From Sciscionella sediminilitoris (lineage in GTDB: Bacteria > Actinomycetota > Actinomycetes > Mycobacteriales > Pseudonocardiaceae): 64,000 nt of DNA. The notes beneath the pieces are model-generated. The model was not told the origin of the DNA and ran no database searches. It saw only the letters and a list, made by a program, of their open reading frames with translations. Positions 51,702 to 62,065 of this stretch are shown here, piece after piece (the first letter of the stretch is position 1; the number at the start of each line of letters is the position of its first letter). The stretch lies in the NCBI RefSeq assembly GCF_000737195.2, contig NZ_JALM01000062.1, positions 1-64,000 of the forward strand, in the 5' to 3' direction. The position numbers and the translations under genes are program-made.

Positions 51702-52465
51702 GCACCGCGCCGGTCTTCCTCACCGAACGGCTCCCGGACGGCGAGTTCGCGGTGCTCGACGGGCCGGAGGGACACCACGCGGCTACCGTGCGCCGCCTGC
51801 GGGCCGGTGAATCACTCGTGCTCACCGATGGCGCGGGCACCAGTGCGAGCTGTGTGATCGAGAACGTGGAGCGTGACCGGCTCGAGCTGCGGATCACCGA
51901 ACGCGTGCGCAGCGTACCCGCCCGGCCCCGGGTGACCGTGGCGCAGGCGCTGGTGAAAGGGGACCGGGGCGAGCTCGCCGTGGAACTGGCCACCGAAGCG
52001 GGCGCCGACGCGATCGTGCCGTGGCGGGCAAACCGCTGCGTTGCTCGCTGGGACGAGGGCCCACGTGGTGCGAAAGCCCTGGCCAAATGGCGGTCGACGG
52101 TGACATCGGCGGCCAAGCAGGCGCGGCGCTCCTGGGTTCCCGAGGTCGCCGAACCGGTGAACACACGCGGGCTCGCGGACCTCGCCGCCGAGATGGACCT
52201 GGCCCTCGTGCTGCACGAGTCGGCGAGCCGTCCGCTGACCGAGCTCGACCTCACCGAGGCGGGCGAGGTGCTGCTGATCGTCGGCCCGGAAGGCGGCATC
52301 GACGACGGTGAACGGGACCGGTTGACCGCGGCGGGCGCGGCCGAGATCCGGCTCGGCCCGCAGGTGCTGCGCGCCTCGACGGCGGCCGCCGTCGCCCTCG
52401 GTGCGCTCGGTGCGCTCACCTCGCGCTGGTCAGGCTCCGCCGGGGGCGACAGGATCGCCACTTAA
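51698..52465 (+). CDS. rsmE: 16S rRNA (uracil1498-N3)-methyltransferase RsmE
   Basis: A 255-residue SPOUT-class methyltransferase. The N-terminal PUA-like domain (about 1-70) is followed by the knot region: [17 protein letters not shown] near residue 190 is the SAM-binding loop and [20 protein letters not shown] the C-terminal knot. GTG 51698 overlaps the dnaJ stop. It methylates U1498 in 16S rRNA at the decoding centre. Confidence 0.92.
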   Translation: MSTAPVFLTERLPDGEFAVLDGPEGHHAATVRRLRAGESLVLTDGAGTSASCVIENVERDRLELRITERVRSVPARPRVTVAQALVKGDRGELAVELATEAGADAIVPWRANRCVARWDEGPRGAKALAKWRSTVTSAAKQARRSWVPEVAEPVNTRGLADLAAEMDLALVLHESASRPLTELDLTEAGEVLLIVGPEGGIDDGERDRLTAAGAAEIRLGPQVLRASTAAAVALGALGALTSRWSGSAGGDRIAT

Positions 52466-52565
52466 GACACTCGTCCAGCTCAGCGGGGGTATGTGCATCA
52501 GCAACAACATGCTCGGGGAGATATTTTAGTTTCCAACGACGCTGGCGAACGCCGCGCGGAGGGGC

Positions 52566-52571
52566 TATTCT
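52566..52571 (+). promoter_or_regulatory. candidate -10 element of the hairpin RNA
   Basis: TATTCT about 65 bases before the first C-loop hairpin. The -35 region (around 52543) is weak. It could start the candidate small RNA described below. Confidence 0.3.
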
Positions 52572-52574
52572 TTC

Positions 52575-52715
52575 AGTGACGGACACGAACGGCTGGCCCA
52601 GTGGACACGGAGTGTTCACCGGCCTCCTTCGACTCGCCGGACACCTCCCCCCTCGGTCCGGCGCGCGCCGCGTCGCGGTGGAGCGACCCCCAGGTTCCAC
52701 CGCGACGCGGCCCTC
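52575..52715 (+). ncRNA. candidate 6C-like small RNA
   Basis: Two stable hairpins with C-rich loops lie close together in a 539-base gap between rsmE and phoH. Hairpin 1: an 8-bp stem (52635-52642 with 52656-52663) whose 13-base loop holds six consecutive C (52647-52652). Hairpin 2: a perfect 16-bp stem (52667-52682 with 52696-52711) whose 13-base loop holds CCCCC. Two hairpins with such C runs define the actinobacterial 6C RNA (known regulators of growth genes through C-rich loops). Ends are estimated. No open frame here looks coding. Confidence 0.5.
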
Positions 52716-52839
52716 CCTCGTTTCCCGGCCTTTGCTCGCGGAGAGCGCTCGCCTTGACTCGGTCGTCGATTGTTCGTGGGCGCCGAGCCCCCACGCCGCG
52801 CGGTGCGGTCGGTGGCGGTTGGCTGCGTGGTCCAGGACG

Positions 52840-52935
52840 GCGGTTGCTTTGGACGGCGTTTGGTTGCTTTGGGTTGTGTTGGTTGCCCGGGTTTCGGGTG
52901 CTTGGGGGAACTGTGGTGCGCTTGAGGGGGGCTTG
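52840..52935 (+). repeat. G/T-rich low-complexity tract before phoH
   Basis: A stretch of about 95 bases with very strong G+T bias, including the direct repeat GGTTGCTTTGG at 52842-52852 and 52862-52872. It ends about 70 bases before the phoH start. It has no start codon with support and does not resemble coding sequence. It might be an untranslated leader of phoH. Confidence 0.55.
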
Positions 52936-53004
52936 GTTCTAGACTTTCGGTAGCGATATGCAGCCGGAGCGCACGAAGGGCGCAGGAAGTGGGCTAGAAC
53001 GTCT

Positions 53005-54062
<1,058 letters not shown>

Positions 54063-54066
<4 letters not shown>

Positions 54067-54593
54067 GCGTCGAGATCGCCAACGAATCCGGGGTCGGGGT
54101 CGACGAACAGTCGATCGTGGACGCCGCCCGGTTCGCGCTCGGGCAGCTCGAGGTGTCCCCGCTGGCCGAGCTGTCCGTGCTGCTCGTGGACCTCTCGGTG
54201 ATGTCCGATCTGCACGAACAGTGGATGGACCTGCCCGGGCCCACCGACGTGATGTCCTTCCCGATGGACGAGCTGGACACCGCGCGCCGCCCGGACGCCA
54301 CCGAATCGGGGCCGAGCATGCTCGGGGACATCGTGCTGTGTCCCGAGTTCGCTCGCGACCAGGCACGCAAGGCGGGACACGCGCTCATGGACGAGCTGCA
54401 CCTGCTCACCGTGCACGGGGTGCTGCACCTGCTCGGCTACGACCACGCGGAACCCGCCGAGGAACGCGAGATGTTCACCCTGCAGAAGCGCATCCTCGCC
54501 GAACTGGCGACCGCCCGCCGGGAGGCACGCGCGCAGGAGGCGGCCCGCGCCGCGGACAGCAGGCTGCTCGGCACGGTGGGGCTCGACGAGTAG
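54063..54593 (+). CDS. ybeY: endoribonuclease YbeY
   Basis: A 176-residue metal-dependent endoribonuclease in 16S rRNA maturation and quality control. The zinc motif is [11 protein letters not shown] (three His); [11 protein letters not shown] is also conserved. GTG 54063 overlaps the phoH stop. The C-terminal tail is Ala/Arg-rich and longer than in enterobacterial enzymes, as usual in actinobacteria. Confidence 0.93.
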
Positions 54594-54599
54594 CCTGCC

Positions 54600-55892
54600 G
54601 TGATCCCCACCCTGCTGATCGTCGCGGTACTGCTCGTCATCGCAGCCGGCGGGTTCGCCTGCGCGGACGCCGCGCTCGGGGCCACCTCCCTGGCCCGGGT
54701 CGAGGATTTGCGCCGCGAGGGACGGCCGGGAGCCAAGGCACTGCTCGCCGTGGTGCGGGAACGGCCGCGGCACATCAATCTGCTCCTGCTGTTGCGGCTG
54801 GTCTGCGAACTCACCGCGACCGTGCTGGTGACCATGGTGTGCTGGCAGCTCATCGACCCGATCTGGCTCGCCGCCCTGGTCGCCGCGGCCGCGATGGTGA
54901 TCGTCTCCTACGTGCTCGTCGGGGTCGGCCCGCGCACCATCGGCCGCCAGCACTCCTACCGCGTCGGGCTCACCTCGGCGGTCGTGGTGCGCGCGCTCGG
55001 GGTGCTGTTCGGCAGGCTCTCCCGGCTGCTGATCCTGATCGGTAACGCGATCACCCCGGGCCGGGGATTCCGGGACGGTCCCTTCTCCTCGGAGGTGGAG
55101 CTGCGCGAACTCGTCGACCTCGCCGGGGAGCGCGGACTGGTCGACGCGGGCGCCCGCGAGATGATCCACTCGATCTTCGAGCTCGGCGACACGATCGCGC
55201 GCGAGGTCATGGTCCCGCGCACGGAGATCGTCTGGATCGAGCACACCAAATCGGTGCGCCAGGCCCTCGCCCTTTCGCTGCGCACCGGATTCACCAGGAT
55301 CCCGGTGATCTCCGAGAGCGTGGACGACATCGTCGGCGTGCTCAACCTCAAGGACCTCGCCCGTGCCGGGATCCAGCATCCCGGGGAGGCGAAACTCACC
55401 GACCTCATGCAGCCCGCCGCGTTCATCCCGGACACCAAACGCCTCGACGGGCTGCTGCGGCAGATGCAGCGGGACAACACGCACCTGGCCGTCGTCGTGG
55501 ACGAATACGGCGGCACCGCCGGACTGCTGACCATCGAGGACGTGCTCGAGGAGATCGTCGGGGAGATCACCGACGAATCCGATGCGTCCGAGAACGTACC
55601 CGTCGAACACCTCGAGGACGGGCTGCTCCGGGTTTCCTCGCGGCTGCCCGTCGAGGACTTCGGCGAACTGTTCGGCCTGGAATTCGACGAACCGGATGTG
55701 GAGACCGTCGGCGGGCTGCTCGCCCAGCGCATCGGGCGGGTACCGCTGCCGGGCACCGAGGCCGAGATCGACGGCCTTCGGCTGCGTGCCGAGGGCGGCA
55801 AGGACCGCAGGGGACGGATGCGGATCACATCCGTGCTCGCGCACCGCACCGAGCGCGCGGACGGGAACGAGGAACAGGAGACACGGGAATGA
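54600..55892 (+). CDS. hemolysin C/CorC family CNNM-CBS transporter
   Basis: A 430-residue membrane protein. An N-terminal DUF21 (CNNM) domain with about four helices (about 1-170) is followed by a CBS pair (about 195-325; VMVPRTEIVWIEHTKSVRQA, VVVDEYGGTAGLLTIEDVLE) and a CorC/HlyC domain (about 340-420). Relatives are linked to Mg2+/Co2+ efflux or resistance. GTG 54600 follows ybeY by six bases. It overlaps the next gene by 4 bp. Confidence 0.9.
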   Translation: MIPTLLIVAVLLVIAAGGFACADAALGATSLARVEDLRREGRPGAKALLAVVRERPRHINLLLLLRLVCELTATVLVTMVCWQLIDPIWLAALVAAAAMVIVSYVLVGVGPRTIGRQHSYRVGLTSAVVVRALGVLFGRLSRLLILIGNAITPGRGFRDGPFSSEVELRELVDLAGERGLVDAGAREMIHSIFELGDTIAREVMVPRTEIVWIEHTKSVRQALALSLRTGFTRIPVISESVDDIVGVLNLKDLARAGIQHPGEAKLTDLMQPAAFIPDTKRLDGLLRQMQRDNTHLAVVVDEYGGTAGLLTIEDVLEEIVGEITDESDASENVPVEHLEDGLLRVSSRLPVEDFGELFGLEFDEPDVETVGGLLAQRIGRVPLPGTEAEIDGLRLRAEGGKDRRGRMRITSVLAHRTERADGNEEQETRE

Positions 55893-56248
55893 CCGGACAG
55901 GACGTACACGGGGAACTCGGGGACCTCGGAGCCGAGGACGCCAAGCTCCTCACGCTCGCCCGGTCCGCGCGGGCGCGCACCGGGGCCGCGGAAGGCGCCG
56001 CGGTACGCGACACCGAGGGGCGGACCTACGCGGCGAGCACTGTCGCCCTGCCCTCGCTGCGGCTGACCGCGGCCCAGGCCGCGGTGGCGGCCGCCGTGGC
56101 GAGCGGGGTGGACGGGCTCGAGGCCGCGGTGATCGTCACCGCCGCGGATGCCGTCGACGGGCCCTCGCTGTCCGCCGTGCACGATCTCACCGGCGACGCC
56201 CCGGTGTTCCGCGCGGACGAGAGCGGTTCGGTGCGCGAACGGCTATAG
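55889..56248 (+). CDS. cytidine deaminase-like protein lacking zinc ligands
   Basis: A 119-residue protein in the position held by the deaminase-like Rv2365c homologue in related gene orders. It has a CDA-like helix/strand pattern, but where active enzymes have CAE and PCxxC zinc motifs it has LTAAQAAVAAAVASG and DAVDGPSLSAVHDL, with no cysteine. It is therefore probably a catalytically dead family member. ATG 55889 overlaps the CorC-like gene. Confidence 0.7.
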   Translation: MTGQDVHGELGDLGAEDAKLLTLARSARARTGAAEGAAVRDTEGRTYAASTVALPSLRLTAAQAAVAAAVASGVDGLEAAVIVTAADAVDGPSLSAVHDLTGDAPVFRADESGSVRERL

Positions 56249-56719
56249 CCCGACCCGGTTGCCCGCGGGCGGTTCGCCACCCGCGCGCGCGAACGACCAC
56301 AGCGCCTCGACGAATCCGGCGCGCTCGGCCGCGGGCATCCGGGCCACGATCTCGGCGATCTCGGCACGCCGCTGCGAGGTCACTCGTTCCACGACCCGCT
56401 CGCCCTCGGGGGAGAGGCGCAGCAGGATCTCCCTTCGCGAGGCCGGATTCGCCTCGCGCGTGACCATTCCTGAGGAGATCAGCCGGTCCACCGTGCGGGT
56501 CGCCGTCGAGGGATTCACCCCCAGCTGCTCGGCGAGCGTGACCAGTTTCGTCGCCCCGCCATTCGCCAGCACGACCAGCAGCCGGAACTGCGGAAGCGTC
56601 AGCGAATCCGCGACGGAGGCGATACTGCGCGCGGAGATGGCGATCAGCAGCCGCGAGGCGGTCAGCATCGCATCGGTGACGGCATCGATATCCGTGTCGT
56701 CATCAGCGGGGTTGGTCAC
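56243..56719 (-). CDS. MarR family transcriptional regulator
   Basis: A 158-residue winged-helix regulator. LPQFRLLVVLANGGATKLVT, then LAEQLGVNPSTATRTVDRLI (HTH) and RREILLRLSPEGERVVERVT (wing) are typical. It is divergent from the ClC gene, 69 bases away, and overlaps the 3' end of the deaminase-like gene by 6 bp. Likely controls the ClC transporter and itself. Ligand unknown. Confidence 0.85.
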   Translation of the reverse strand: MTNPADDDTDIDAVTDAMLTASRLLIAISARSIASVADSLTLPQFRLLVVLANGGATKLVTLAEQLGVNPSTATRTVDRLISSGMVTREANPASRREILLRLSPEGERVVERVTSQRRAEIAEIVARMPAAERAGFVEALWSFARAGGEPPAGNRVGL

Positions 56720-56776
56720 GGCACCGTTTTACCGCATGTCGGGAAGCTCACGTACACATGTCGTGTGCAATGGTTT

Positions 56777-56782
56777 CATAAT
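56777..56782 (+). promoter_or_regulatory. -10 element of the ClC gene (leaderless)
   Basis: CATAAT ends six bases before GTG 56789, ideal spacing for a leaderless transcript. It lies in a short AT-rich gap between divergent genes, so the MarR protein could bind over it. Confidence 0.5.
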
Positions 56783-56788
56783 GCAATA

Positions 56789-58558
56789 GTGAGTGAAGCC
56801 GCCGGACGTCGTTGGTCGCTCGCGGTCCCCGGGCGGGTACCGCTGCGTGAATGGATCGCCGAACGCACCGGAGGGCTCGTCGCGCTCGCCGTGCTGATCG
56901 GTGCGGGCGCGGGGATCGGTGCGGTGGGATTCCGCTGGCTGATCAGCGCCGTGACCAGAGTGTTCTCCGGGCACGCCGACTACTCCGACGCCGGGCGCGC
57001 AGCCAACGGGCTGGTGCCCTGGCTCGGCCCGTACTTCGTGCTGTTCGCCCCGGTCGTGGCCGGGCTGATCTACGGGCCGCTGGTGAACAAGTTCGCCCCC
57101 GAGGCGCGCGGGCACGGGGTGCCCGAGGTGATGTATGCGGTCGCCGAGCGCGGTGGCCGGATCGCCCCGCAGGTCACCGTGGTCAAGGCACTCGCCTCCG
57201 CGCTGTGCATCGGCGGTGGCGGATCGGTTGGCAGGGAAGGCCCGATCGTGCAGATCGGTTCCGCATGGGGATCCACGATCGGCAGGCTCACCCGGATCCC
57301 CGAGGCCCGGCTGCGGGTGCTCGTGGCCTGTGGGGCCGCCGGCGGGATCGCCGCGACCTTCAACGCCCCGCTGGCCGGGCCGTTCTTCGCGATGGAGCTG
57401 ATCCTGCGGGACTTCGCGGCGCGGGCCTTCGGCGCGGTGGTGCTCTCCAGCGTCACCGCGAGCGTCATCGGCCGGGCGATGCTCGGCGACCACCCTTTCC
57501 TGGATCTGCCGAAGCTGCACATCCACCACGCGTATCAGTACCTGCTCTTCGCCCTGCTCGGTCTGGTCGTCGGGATGGTCGGGGTGGCGTTCTCCCGGCT
57601 GCTGTACCTGATCGAGGACGTGTGCGACTGGCTCTGGCGCGGTCCGGAGTGGCTGCGTCCCGCGGTGGGCGGGCTGCTGCTCGGCGGGCTGCTGCTGGTG
57701 CTGCCGCAGATGTACGGGGTCGGCTATCCGGTGATGCAGCACGCCATGGACGGGCGGTTCGGCCTGTGGCTGCTGCTCGCGCTTGCCGCGGGCAAGATCC
57801 TGGCCACCGGGCTGACCATCGGCATCGGCGGCTCGGGCGGGGTGTTCGCGCCCTCGCTGTTCATCGGGGCGATGTCCGGGACCGCCTTCGGGATCCTCGC
57901 CGATCAGCTGGTGCCCGGGGCGGGAAGTCCCGGACTGTACGGGCTGATCGGCATGGGCGCCGCCTTCGCCGGGGCCACCCGGGCGGCGATCACCGGGATC
58001 ATCGTGCTGTTCGAGCTCACCGGCGAGTACTCGATCATCCTGCCGCTCATGCTCGCGATCGTGCTCGCCACGGTGGTCTCCAGGAGGCTGTCCGGGGACA
58101 CGATCTACACCTTCAAGCTCACCCGCCGCGGCGTCCGGCTGGACCATCCGCGGCGGTTCGGCAGCCGGGCCGTCGGCACGGTGATGGAACCGCTTCCCGA
58201 ACCGCTGCCCGCCCACACCCCGCTCGAACACGCCGCGCGCGAGCTGCTGCTCTCCGCGAACGGCGCCGCGCCGGTGATCGGCGAGGACGAGCAGTACCAC
58301 GGCTGCGTGACCGCCCGCGCGGTCGCCGAGGCCCTCGATCAGGATGCTCGGCGCGCCGGTCTCGCGGAGCTCGCCCAGCATCCGCCGACGGTCACCGCGG
58401 ACGCCTCGCTCGATGCGGCACTGGACGCGCTCGTGGAAGTGGACGCCAGCGGGATTCCCGTGCTGGACGAGAAAGCGCACGAACTCGTCGGCTGGATCAC
58501 CCACCGCACGGTGCTCGCGGCGCTCCCGGAAACGGCGCTGCCTTCCGGCGGGAGATAA
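56789..58558 (+). CDS. ClC family chloride transporter with CBS domains
   Basis: A membrane protein of about 589 residues. ClC selectivity motifs are present: GGGSVGREGPIVQIG near 145, GIAATFNAPLAGPFFAMEL near 185 and GSGGVFAPSLFIGAM near 350. The C-terminal 150 residues form a CBS pair (VGTVMEPLPEPLPAHTPLEH; VDASGIPVLDEKAHELVGWI). GTG 56789 is preferred to ATG 56765 because of the promoter spacing. It likely moves chloride, in exchange for protons or as a channel. It is not part of the usual gene order here and seems inserted before era; the two genes overlap by one base (TAATG). Confidence 0.9.
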   Translation: MSEAAGRRWSLAVPGRVPLREWIAERTGGLVALAVLIGAGAGIGAVGFRWLISAVTRVFSGHADYSDAGRAANGLVPWLGPYFVLFAPVVAGLIYGPLVNKFAPEARGHGVPEVMYAVAERGGRIAPQVTVVKALASALCIGGGGSVGREGPIVQIGSAWGSTIGRLTRIPEARLRVLVACGAAGGIAATFNAPLAGPFFAMELILRDFAARAFGAVVLSSVTASVIGRAMLGDHPFLDLPKLHIHHAYQYLLFALLGLVVGMVGVAFSRLLYLIEDVCDWLWRGPEWLRPAVGGLLLGGLLLVLPQMYGVGYPVMQHAMDGRFGLWLLLALAAGKILATGLTIGIGGSGGVFAPSLFIGAMSGTAFGILADQLVPGAGSPGLYGLIGMGAAFAGATRAAITGIIVLFELTGEYSIILPLMLAIVLATVVSRRLSGDTIYTFKLTRRGVRLDHPRRFGSRAVGTVMEPLPEPLPAHTPLEHAARELLLSANGAAPVIGEDEQYHGCVTARAVAEALDQDARRAGLAELAQHPPTVTADASLDAALDALVEVDASGIPVLDEKAHELVGWITHRTVLAALPETALPSGGR

Positions 58559-59457
58559 TGACCGGCATGCACCGTTCCGGTTTCGCCTGCTTCGTCGGAC
58601 GCCCCAACGCGGGGAAGTCCACGCTCACCAATGAGCTCGTCGGCAGCAAGGTCGCCATCACATCCGACAAACCGCAGACGACACGGCACGCGATCCGGGG
58701 CATCGTGCACCGGCCGGACGCGCAGCTGATCATCGTGGACACCCCGGGGCTGCACCGCCCGCGCACGCTGCTCGGCAAGCGGCTCAACGAGGTGGTGCTG
58801 GAAACCTGGTCCGAAGTGGACGTGATCGGTTTCTGTGTCGCCGCGGACGCCAAGCTCGGCCCCGGCGACCGGTTCATCGCCGAGCAGCTGCGCGGAGTGG
58901 CCAAGCGGACCCCCGTGCTCGGCGTGGTGACCAAGACCGACCTGGTGGACAAGCCGGTGGTCGCCGAACAGCTGCTGCGGATGCAGGAACTCATGGAGTT
59001 CGCCGAACTCGTCCCGGTCAGCGCGGTGGACGGATTCCAGACCGGGGTGCTCGCCGATCTGCTCGTCGGGCAGCTGCCCGAGGGGCCGCAGCTGTATCCG
59101 GACGGGGAACTCACCGACGAGCCCGAGCAGACCCTGATCGCCGAACTGGTGCGCGAGGCCGCGCTGGACGGGGTGCGCGACGAACTGCCGCACTCGATCG
59201 CGGTGACCGTCGAGGAGATGCTGCCCCGCGAGGGACGCGAGGACATGCTCGACATCTACGCCTCGGTGCACGTGGAACGGCAGTCGCAGAAGGCGATCGT
59301 GCTCGGCAAGGGCGGTTCGCGGATGCGCGAGGTCGGTCAGAAGGCGCGCCGCCAGATCGAGACGCTGCTCGGCTCCAAGGTTTACCTCGACTTGCACGTG
59401 CGAGTGAGCAAGGAATGGCAGCGCGATCCGAAACAGCTGCGCAAGCTCGGTTTCTAG
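58558..59457 (+). CDS. era: GTPase Era
   Basis: A 299-residue ribosome-assembly GTPase binding 16S rRNA. GRPNAGKST at about 14-22 (G1), QTTRHAI (G2), DTPG (G3) and TKTD (G4) are followed by a C-terminal KH domain (VLGKGGSRMREVGQKARRQI near 255). ATG 58558 shares one base with the ClC stop; GGGAGATA lies upstream. The long frame overlying the ClC gene is not used. Confidence 0.97.
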   Translation: MTGMHRSGFACFVGRPNAGKSTLTNELVGSKVAITSDKPQTTRHAIRGIVHRPDAQLIIVDTPGLHRPRTLLGKRLNEVVLETWSEVDVIGFCVAADAKLGPGDRFIAEQLRGVAKRTPVLGVVTKTDLVDKPVVAEQLLRMQELMEFAELVPVSAVDGFQTGVLADLLVGQLPEGPQLYPDGELTDEPEQTLIAELVREAALDGVRDELPHSIAVTVEEMLPREGREDMLDIYASVHVERQSQKAIVLGKGGSRMREVGQKARRQIETLLGSKVYLDLHVRVSKEWQRDPKQLRKLGF

Positions 59458-59572
59458 ACGCTGTTACCGATTCGGACGGTGGCGTACGTCATGTCCGGAT
59501 CGGCCGGGGTACCCTGCCGCGTGAACTCGCGCCGTGATGTCGGGGGCGCGGTGATCGAAGGGGAGTACACCG

Positions 59573-60346
59573 ATGACCAATCCGTACGGCCAGGGGCCGC
59601 AGCAGTACGGACAGCAGATGCCACCGGGATACGGCGCGCACCCGCAGCAGTACCAACAGCCCGGGTATCCACAGCAGAGCTACGGACAGCAGGGCTATCC
59701 ACAGCACGGCTATCAGCAGGGTTACCAGCAGCAGGCGGCCTATGCCGGGCAGCAGGGAGCGCCCGGCACCATCGCGACCTGGGGTGACCGGGCCGGTGCC
59801 TACCTGATCGACGCGCTGATCAGCTACGCGGCGCTGGTGCTCGGATTCGTCTTCCTGATCACCGGGCTCTTCAGCTCTGCTGCCCTGCTCGTCATCGGGA
59901 TCATCTTCTTCGTCGCCTCGATCGGGCTGCTGTACTGGAACCGGTGGTTCCTGCAGGGCTCGACCGGGGCCAGCATCGGCAAGAAGTCGAAGGGGCTCAT
60001 CCTCGTGGACGCCGGGACCGGCAGGCCCCCGGGGCTGGGCACCACGATCGCGCGCGAGTTCTGCCACGTCATCGACGGCATCTTCGCGATCGGTTTCATC
60101 ATGGCCAACAGCGATCCGCAGGTGCGCACCTTCGGCGACAAATGGATGAACACGCTCGTCGTGTACGGCCAGCCGGTGCAGCAGGCGGTTCCGCAGGGCT
60201 ATCCGCAACAGGGGCACCCACAACAGGCCTACGGCCAGCAGAGCTACGGGCAGCCGGGGTACGGGCAGCAGGGCTACCCGCAGCCCGGTCACCCGCACCA
60301 GCAGCCGGGATATCCGCAACAGGGCGGCCATCCGCGGCAGTGGTGA
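59573..60346 (+). CDS. RDD family membrane protein with Q/G/Y/P-rich ends
   Basis: A 257-residue protein. The central RDD domain (about 65-195) has three helices and GDRAGAYLIDALISYAALVL as its first segment. Both ends are low complexity: residues 1-62 and about 198-257 consist of repeats such as QQGYPQ and YGQQ, suggesting unstructured, possibly self-associating tails. ATG 59573 has AAGGGGAG upstream. The domain is of unknown function; some members transport ions. Confidence 0.8.
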   Translation: MTNPYGQGPQQYGQQMPPGYGAHPQQYQQPGYPQQSYGQQGYPQHGYQQGYQQQAAYAGQQGAPGTIATWGDRAGAYLIDALISYAALVLGFVFLITGLFSSAALLVIGIIFFVASIGLLYWNRWFLQGSTGASIGKKSKGLILVDAGTGRPPGLGTTIAREFCHVIDGIFAIGFIMANSDPQVRTFGDKWMNTLVVYGQPVQQAVPQGYPQQGHPQQAYGQQSYGQPGYGQQGYPQPGHPHQQPGYPQQGGHPRQW

Positions 60347-60434
60347 CCCGGACCGTCGGTGGGTGGTGCGATGATTGACGGGTGACTGAGCGGGCGAACA
60401 GGCGGCGGGGGACGAGCGTCGGCGAGGTGCGGCC

Positions 60435-61193
60435 GTGAGTCTCTACCGCGATACCGGGGTGGTTCTCCGGGTGCACAAGCTCGGCGAGGCCGACCGCATC
60501 ATCACGCTGCTGACCAGGCGGAACGGCAAGATCAGGGCGGTGGCGAAGGGGGTGCGGCGGACCAGTTCGCGGTTCGGCGCCCGGCTCGAACCGTTCTGCC
60601 ACGTGGACCTGCAGTGCCACACCGGGCGCACCCTGGACATCGTGACCCAGGTGCAGACCGTGGACGCGTTCGCCGCGCCCATCGTCGGCGACTACGGGCG
60701 CTACACCTCGGCCTGCGCGATCATCGAGACCGCGGAGAAACTGGTCGTCGAGGAGGACGCCCCGGCGATGCGGCTGTACCTGCTGCTCGTCGGCGCGCTA
60801 CGGGCGCTGGCCTTCTCCGACCGGGAACCGGGCCTCGTGCTGGACGCCTTCCTGTTGCGCGCCATGGCCTTCGCGGGCTGGGCAACGGCGGTGCGGGAGT
60901 GCGCCCGCTGCGGCGCCGAGGGCCCGCACGCGGCCTTCTCGGTGACCGCGGGCGGTTCGGTCTGCGCGCGCTGCCGCCCGGCCGGTGCGGTCACCCCGGA
61001 CGCGGGCACCCTCGCGCTGCTCGGCGCGCTGCTGCACGGGGACTGGGATGTGGCGAACGCGGCGAGCGAGGCCGCGCGCCGGGAGTCCTCCGGCCTCGTC
61101 GCCGCACTGTTGCAGTGGCATCTGGAGCGCCAACTACGCTCGTTGCCGCTCGTCGAACGCCGGGCACCGCGCGCCAGGGCGACGAGCGAGTAG
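60435..61193 (+). CDS. recO: DNA repair protein RecO
   Basis: A 252-residue recombination mediator of the RecFOR pathway. The N-terminal OB fold starts [20 protein letters not shown], and the helical/zinc part contains CARCGAEG and CARC, a complete four-Cys zinc finger. GTG 60435. It is next to uppS, as in other actinobacteria. Confidence 0.93.
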   Translation: MSLYRDTGVVLRVHKLGEADRIITLLTRRNGKIRAVAKGVRRTSSRFGARLEPFCHVDLQCHTGRTLDIVTQVQTVDAFAAPIVGDYGRYTSACAIIETAEKLVVEEDAPAMRLYLLLVGALRALAFSDREPGLVLDAFLLRAMAFAGWATAVRECARCGAEGPHAAFSVTAGGSVCARCRPAGAVTPDAGTLALLGALLHGDWDVANAASEAARRESSGLVAALLQWHLERQLRSLPLVERRAPRARATSE

Positions 61194-61213
61194 CACCGAC
61201 CATAGGGAGGACC

Positions 61214-62065
61214 ATGGCGAAGGCACCGACGACGAGCACCGGCGCACCGGCGCGCCCACCGGACCCGCATCCCTCGGGTGCGCGCCCGCCCGCGATCCCC
61301 GCCGAGTTCGTCCCGGACCACATCGGCATCGTCATGGACGGCAACGGCCGCTGGGCCAATCAGCGCGGAATGACCCGCATCGAGGGGCACAAGCGCGGCG
61401 AGGCGGTCGTGCTCGACGTGGCGAAGGGCTGCATGGAGCTCGGTGTCCGTTGGCTGTCGCTGTACGCCTTCTCCACCGAGAACTGGCGGCGCAGCCCGGA
61501 GGAAGTGCGGTTCCTGATGGGCTTCAACCGGGACGTGATCGCGCGCCGAGTGGACGAACTGGACGAGATGGGAGTGCGCATCCGCTGGGCGGGCCGCAAG
61601 CCGAAGCTCTGGGGAAGTGTGGTGCGCACCCTGCAGGCCGCGCAGGAGCGCACCAAGTCGAACACCGTGCTGAACCTGACGATGTGCGTGAACTACGGCG
61701 GGCGCGCCGAGATCGGGGACGCGGCACGGGAGATCGCCCAGCGCGCCGCCGCGGGTGAGCTCAACCCGAACCGGGTGGACGAGCGCACCGTGGCCAAGTA
61801 CCTGTACCAGCGGGACATGCCCGATGTGGATCTGCTGATTCGCCCCTCGGGCGAGCGCCGGACCTCGAATTTCCTCGTCTGGCAGTCGGCCTACGCGGAG
61901 ATGGTCTACCAGGACGTGCTGTGGCCCGATTACGACCGCAGGCGGCTGTGGGAGGCTTGCGAGACGTACGCACGGCGTGACCGCAGGTTCGGCGGTGCCA
62001 CCGATGCCGTCACCGGAACCGGTGAGACGGTGGCCGACCGTACGGACGGAACGGAGGAGCGATGA
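61214..62065 (+). CDS. uppS: isoprenyl transferase (decaprenyl/undecaprenyl diphosphate synthase)
   Basis: A 283-residue cis-prenyltransferase that makes the lipid carrier for cell-wall synthesis. [17 protein letters not shown] holds the catalytic Asp (near 43), [15 protein letters not shown] follows, and [20 protein letters not shown] near 220 is the second signature. ATG 61214 is fixed by GGGAGG; the longer frame through recO is not used. A long charged tail follows. Product length is not determined here. Confidence 0.94.
   Translation: MAKAPTTSTGAPARPPDPHPSGARPPAIPAEFVPDHIGIVMDGNGRWANQRGMTRIEGHKRGEAVVLDVAKGCMELGVRWLSLYAFSTENWRRSPEEVRFLMGFNRDVIARRVDELDEMGVRIRWAGRKPKLWGSVVRTLQAAQERTKSNTVLNLTMCVNYGGRAEIGDAAREIAQRAAAGELNPNRVDERTVAKYLYQRDMPDVDLLIRPSGERRTSNFLVWQSAYAEMVYQDVLWPDYDRRRLWEACETYARRDRRFGGATDAVTGTGETVADRTDGTEER

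Noticed and set aside
52576-52953. Plus-strand frame in the rsmE-phoH gap
   Set aside because: It runs through two strong hairpins and a G/T-rich tract, has no Shine-Dalgarno and no sensible composition; a structured RNA explains it better.
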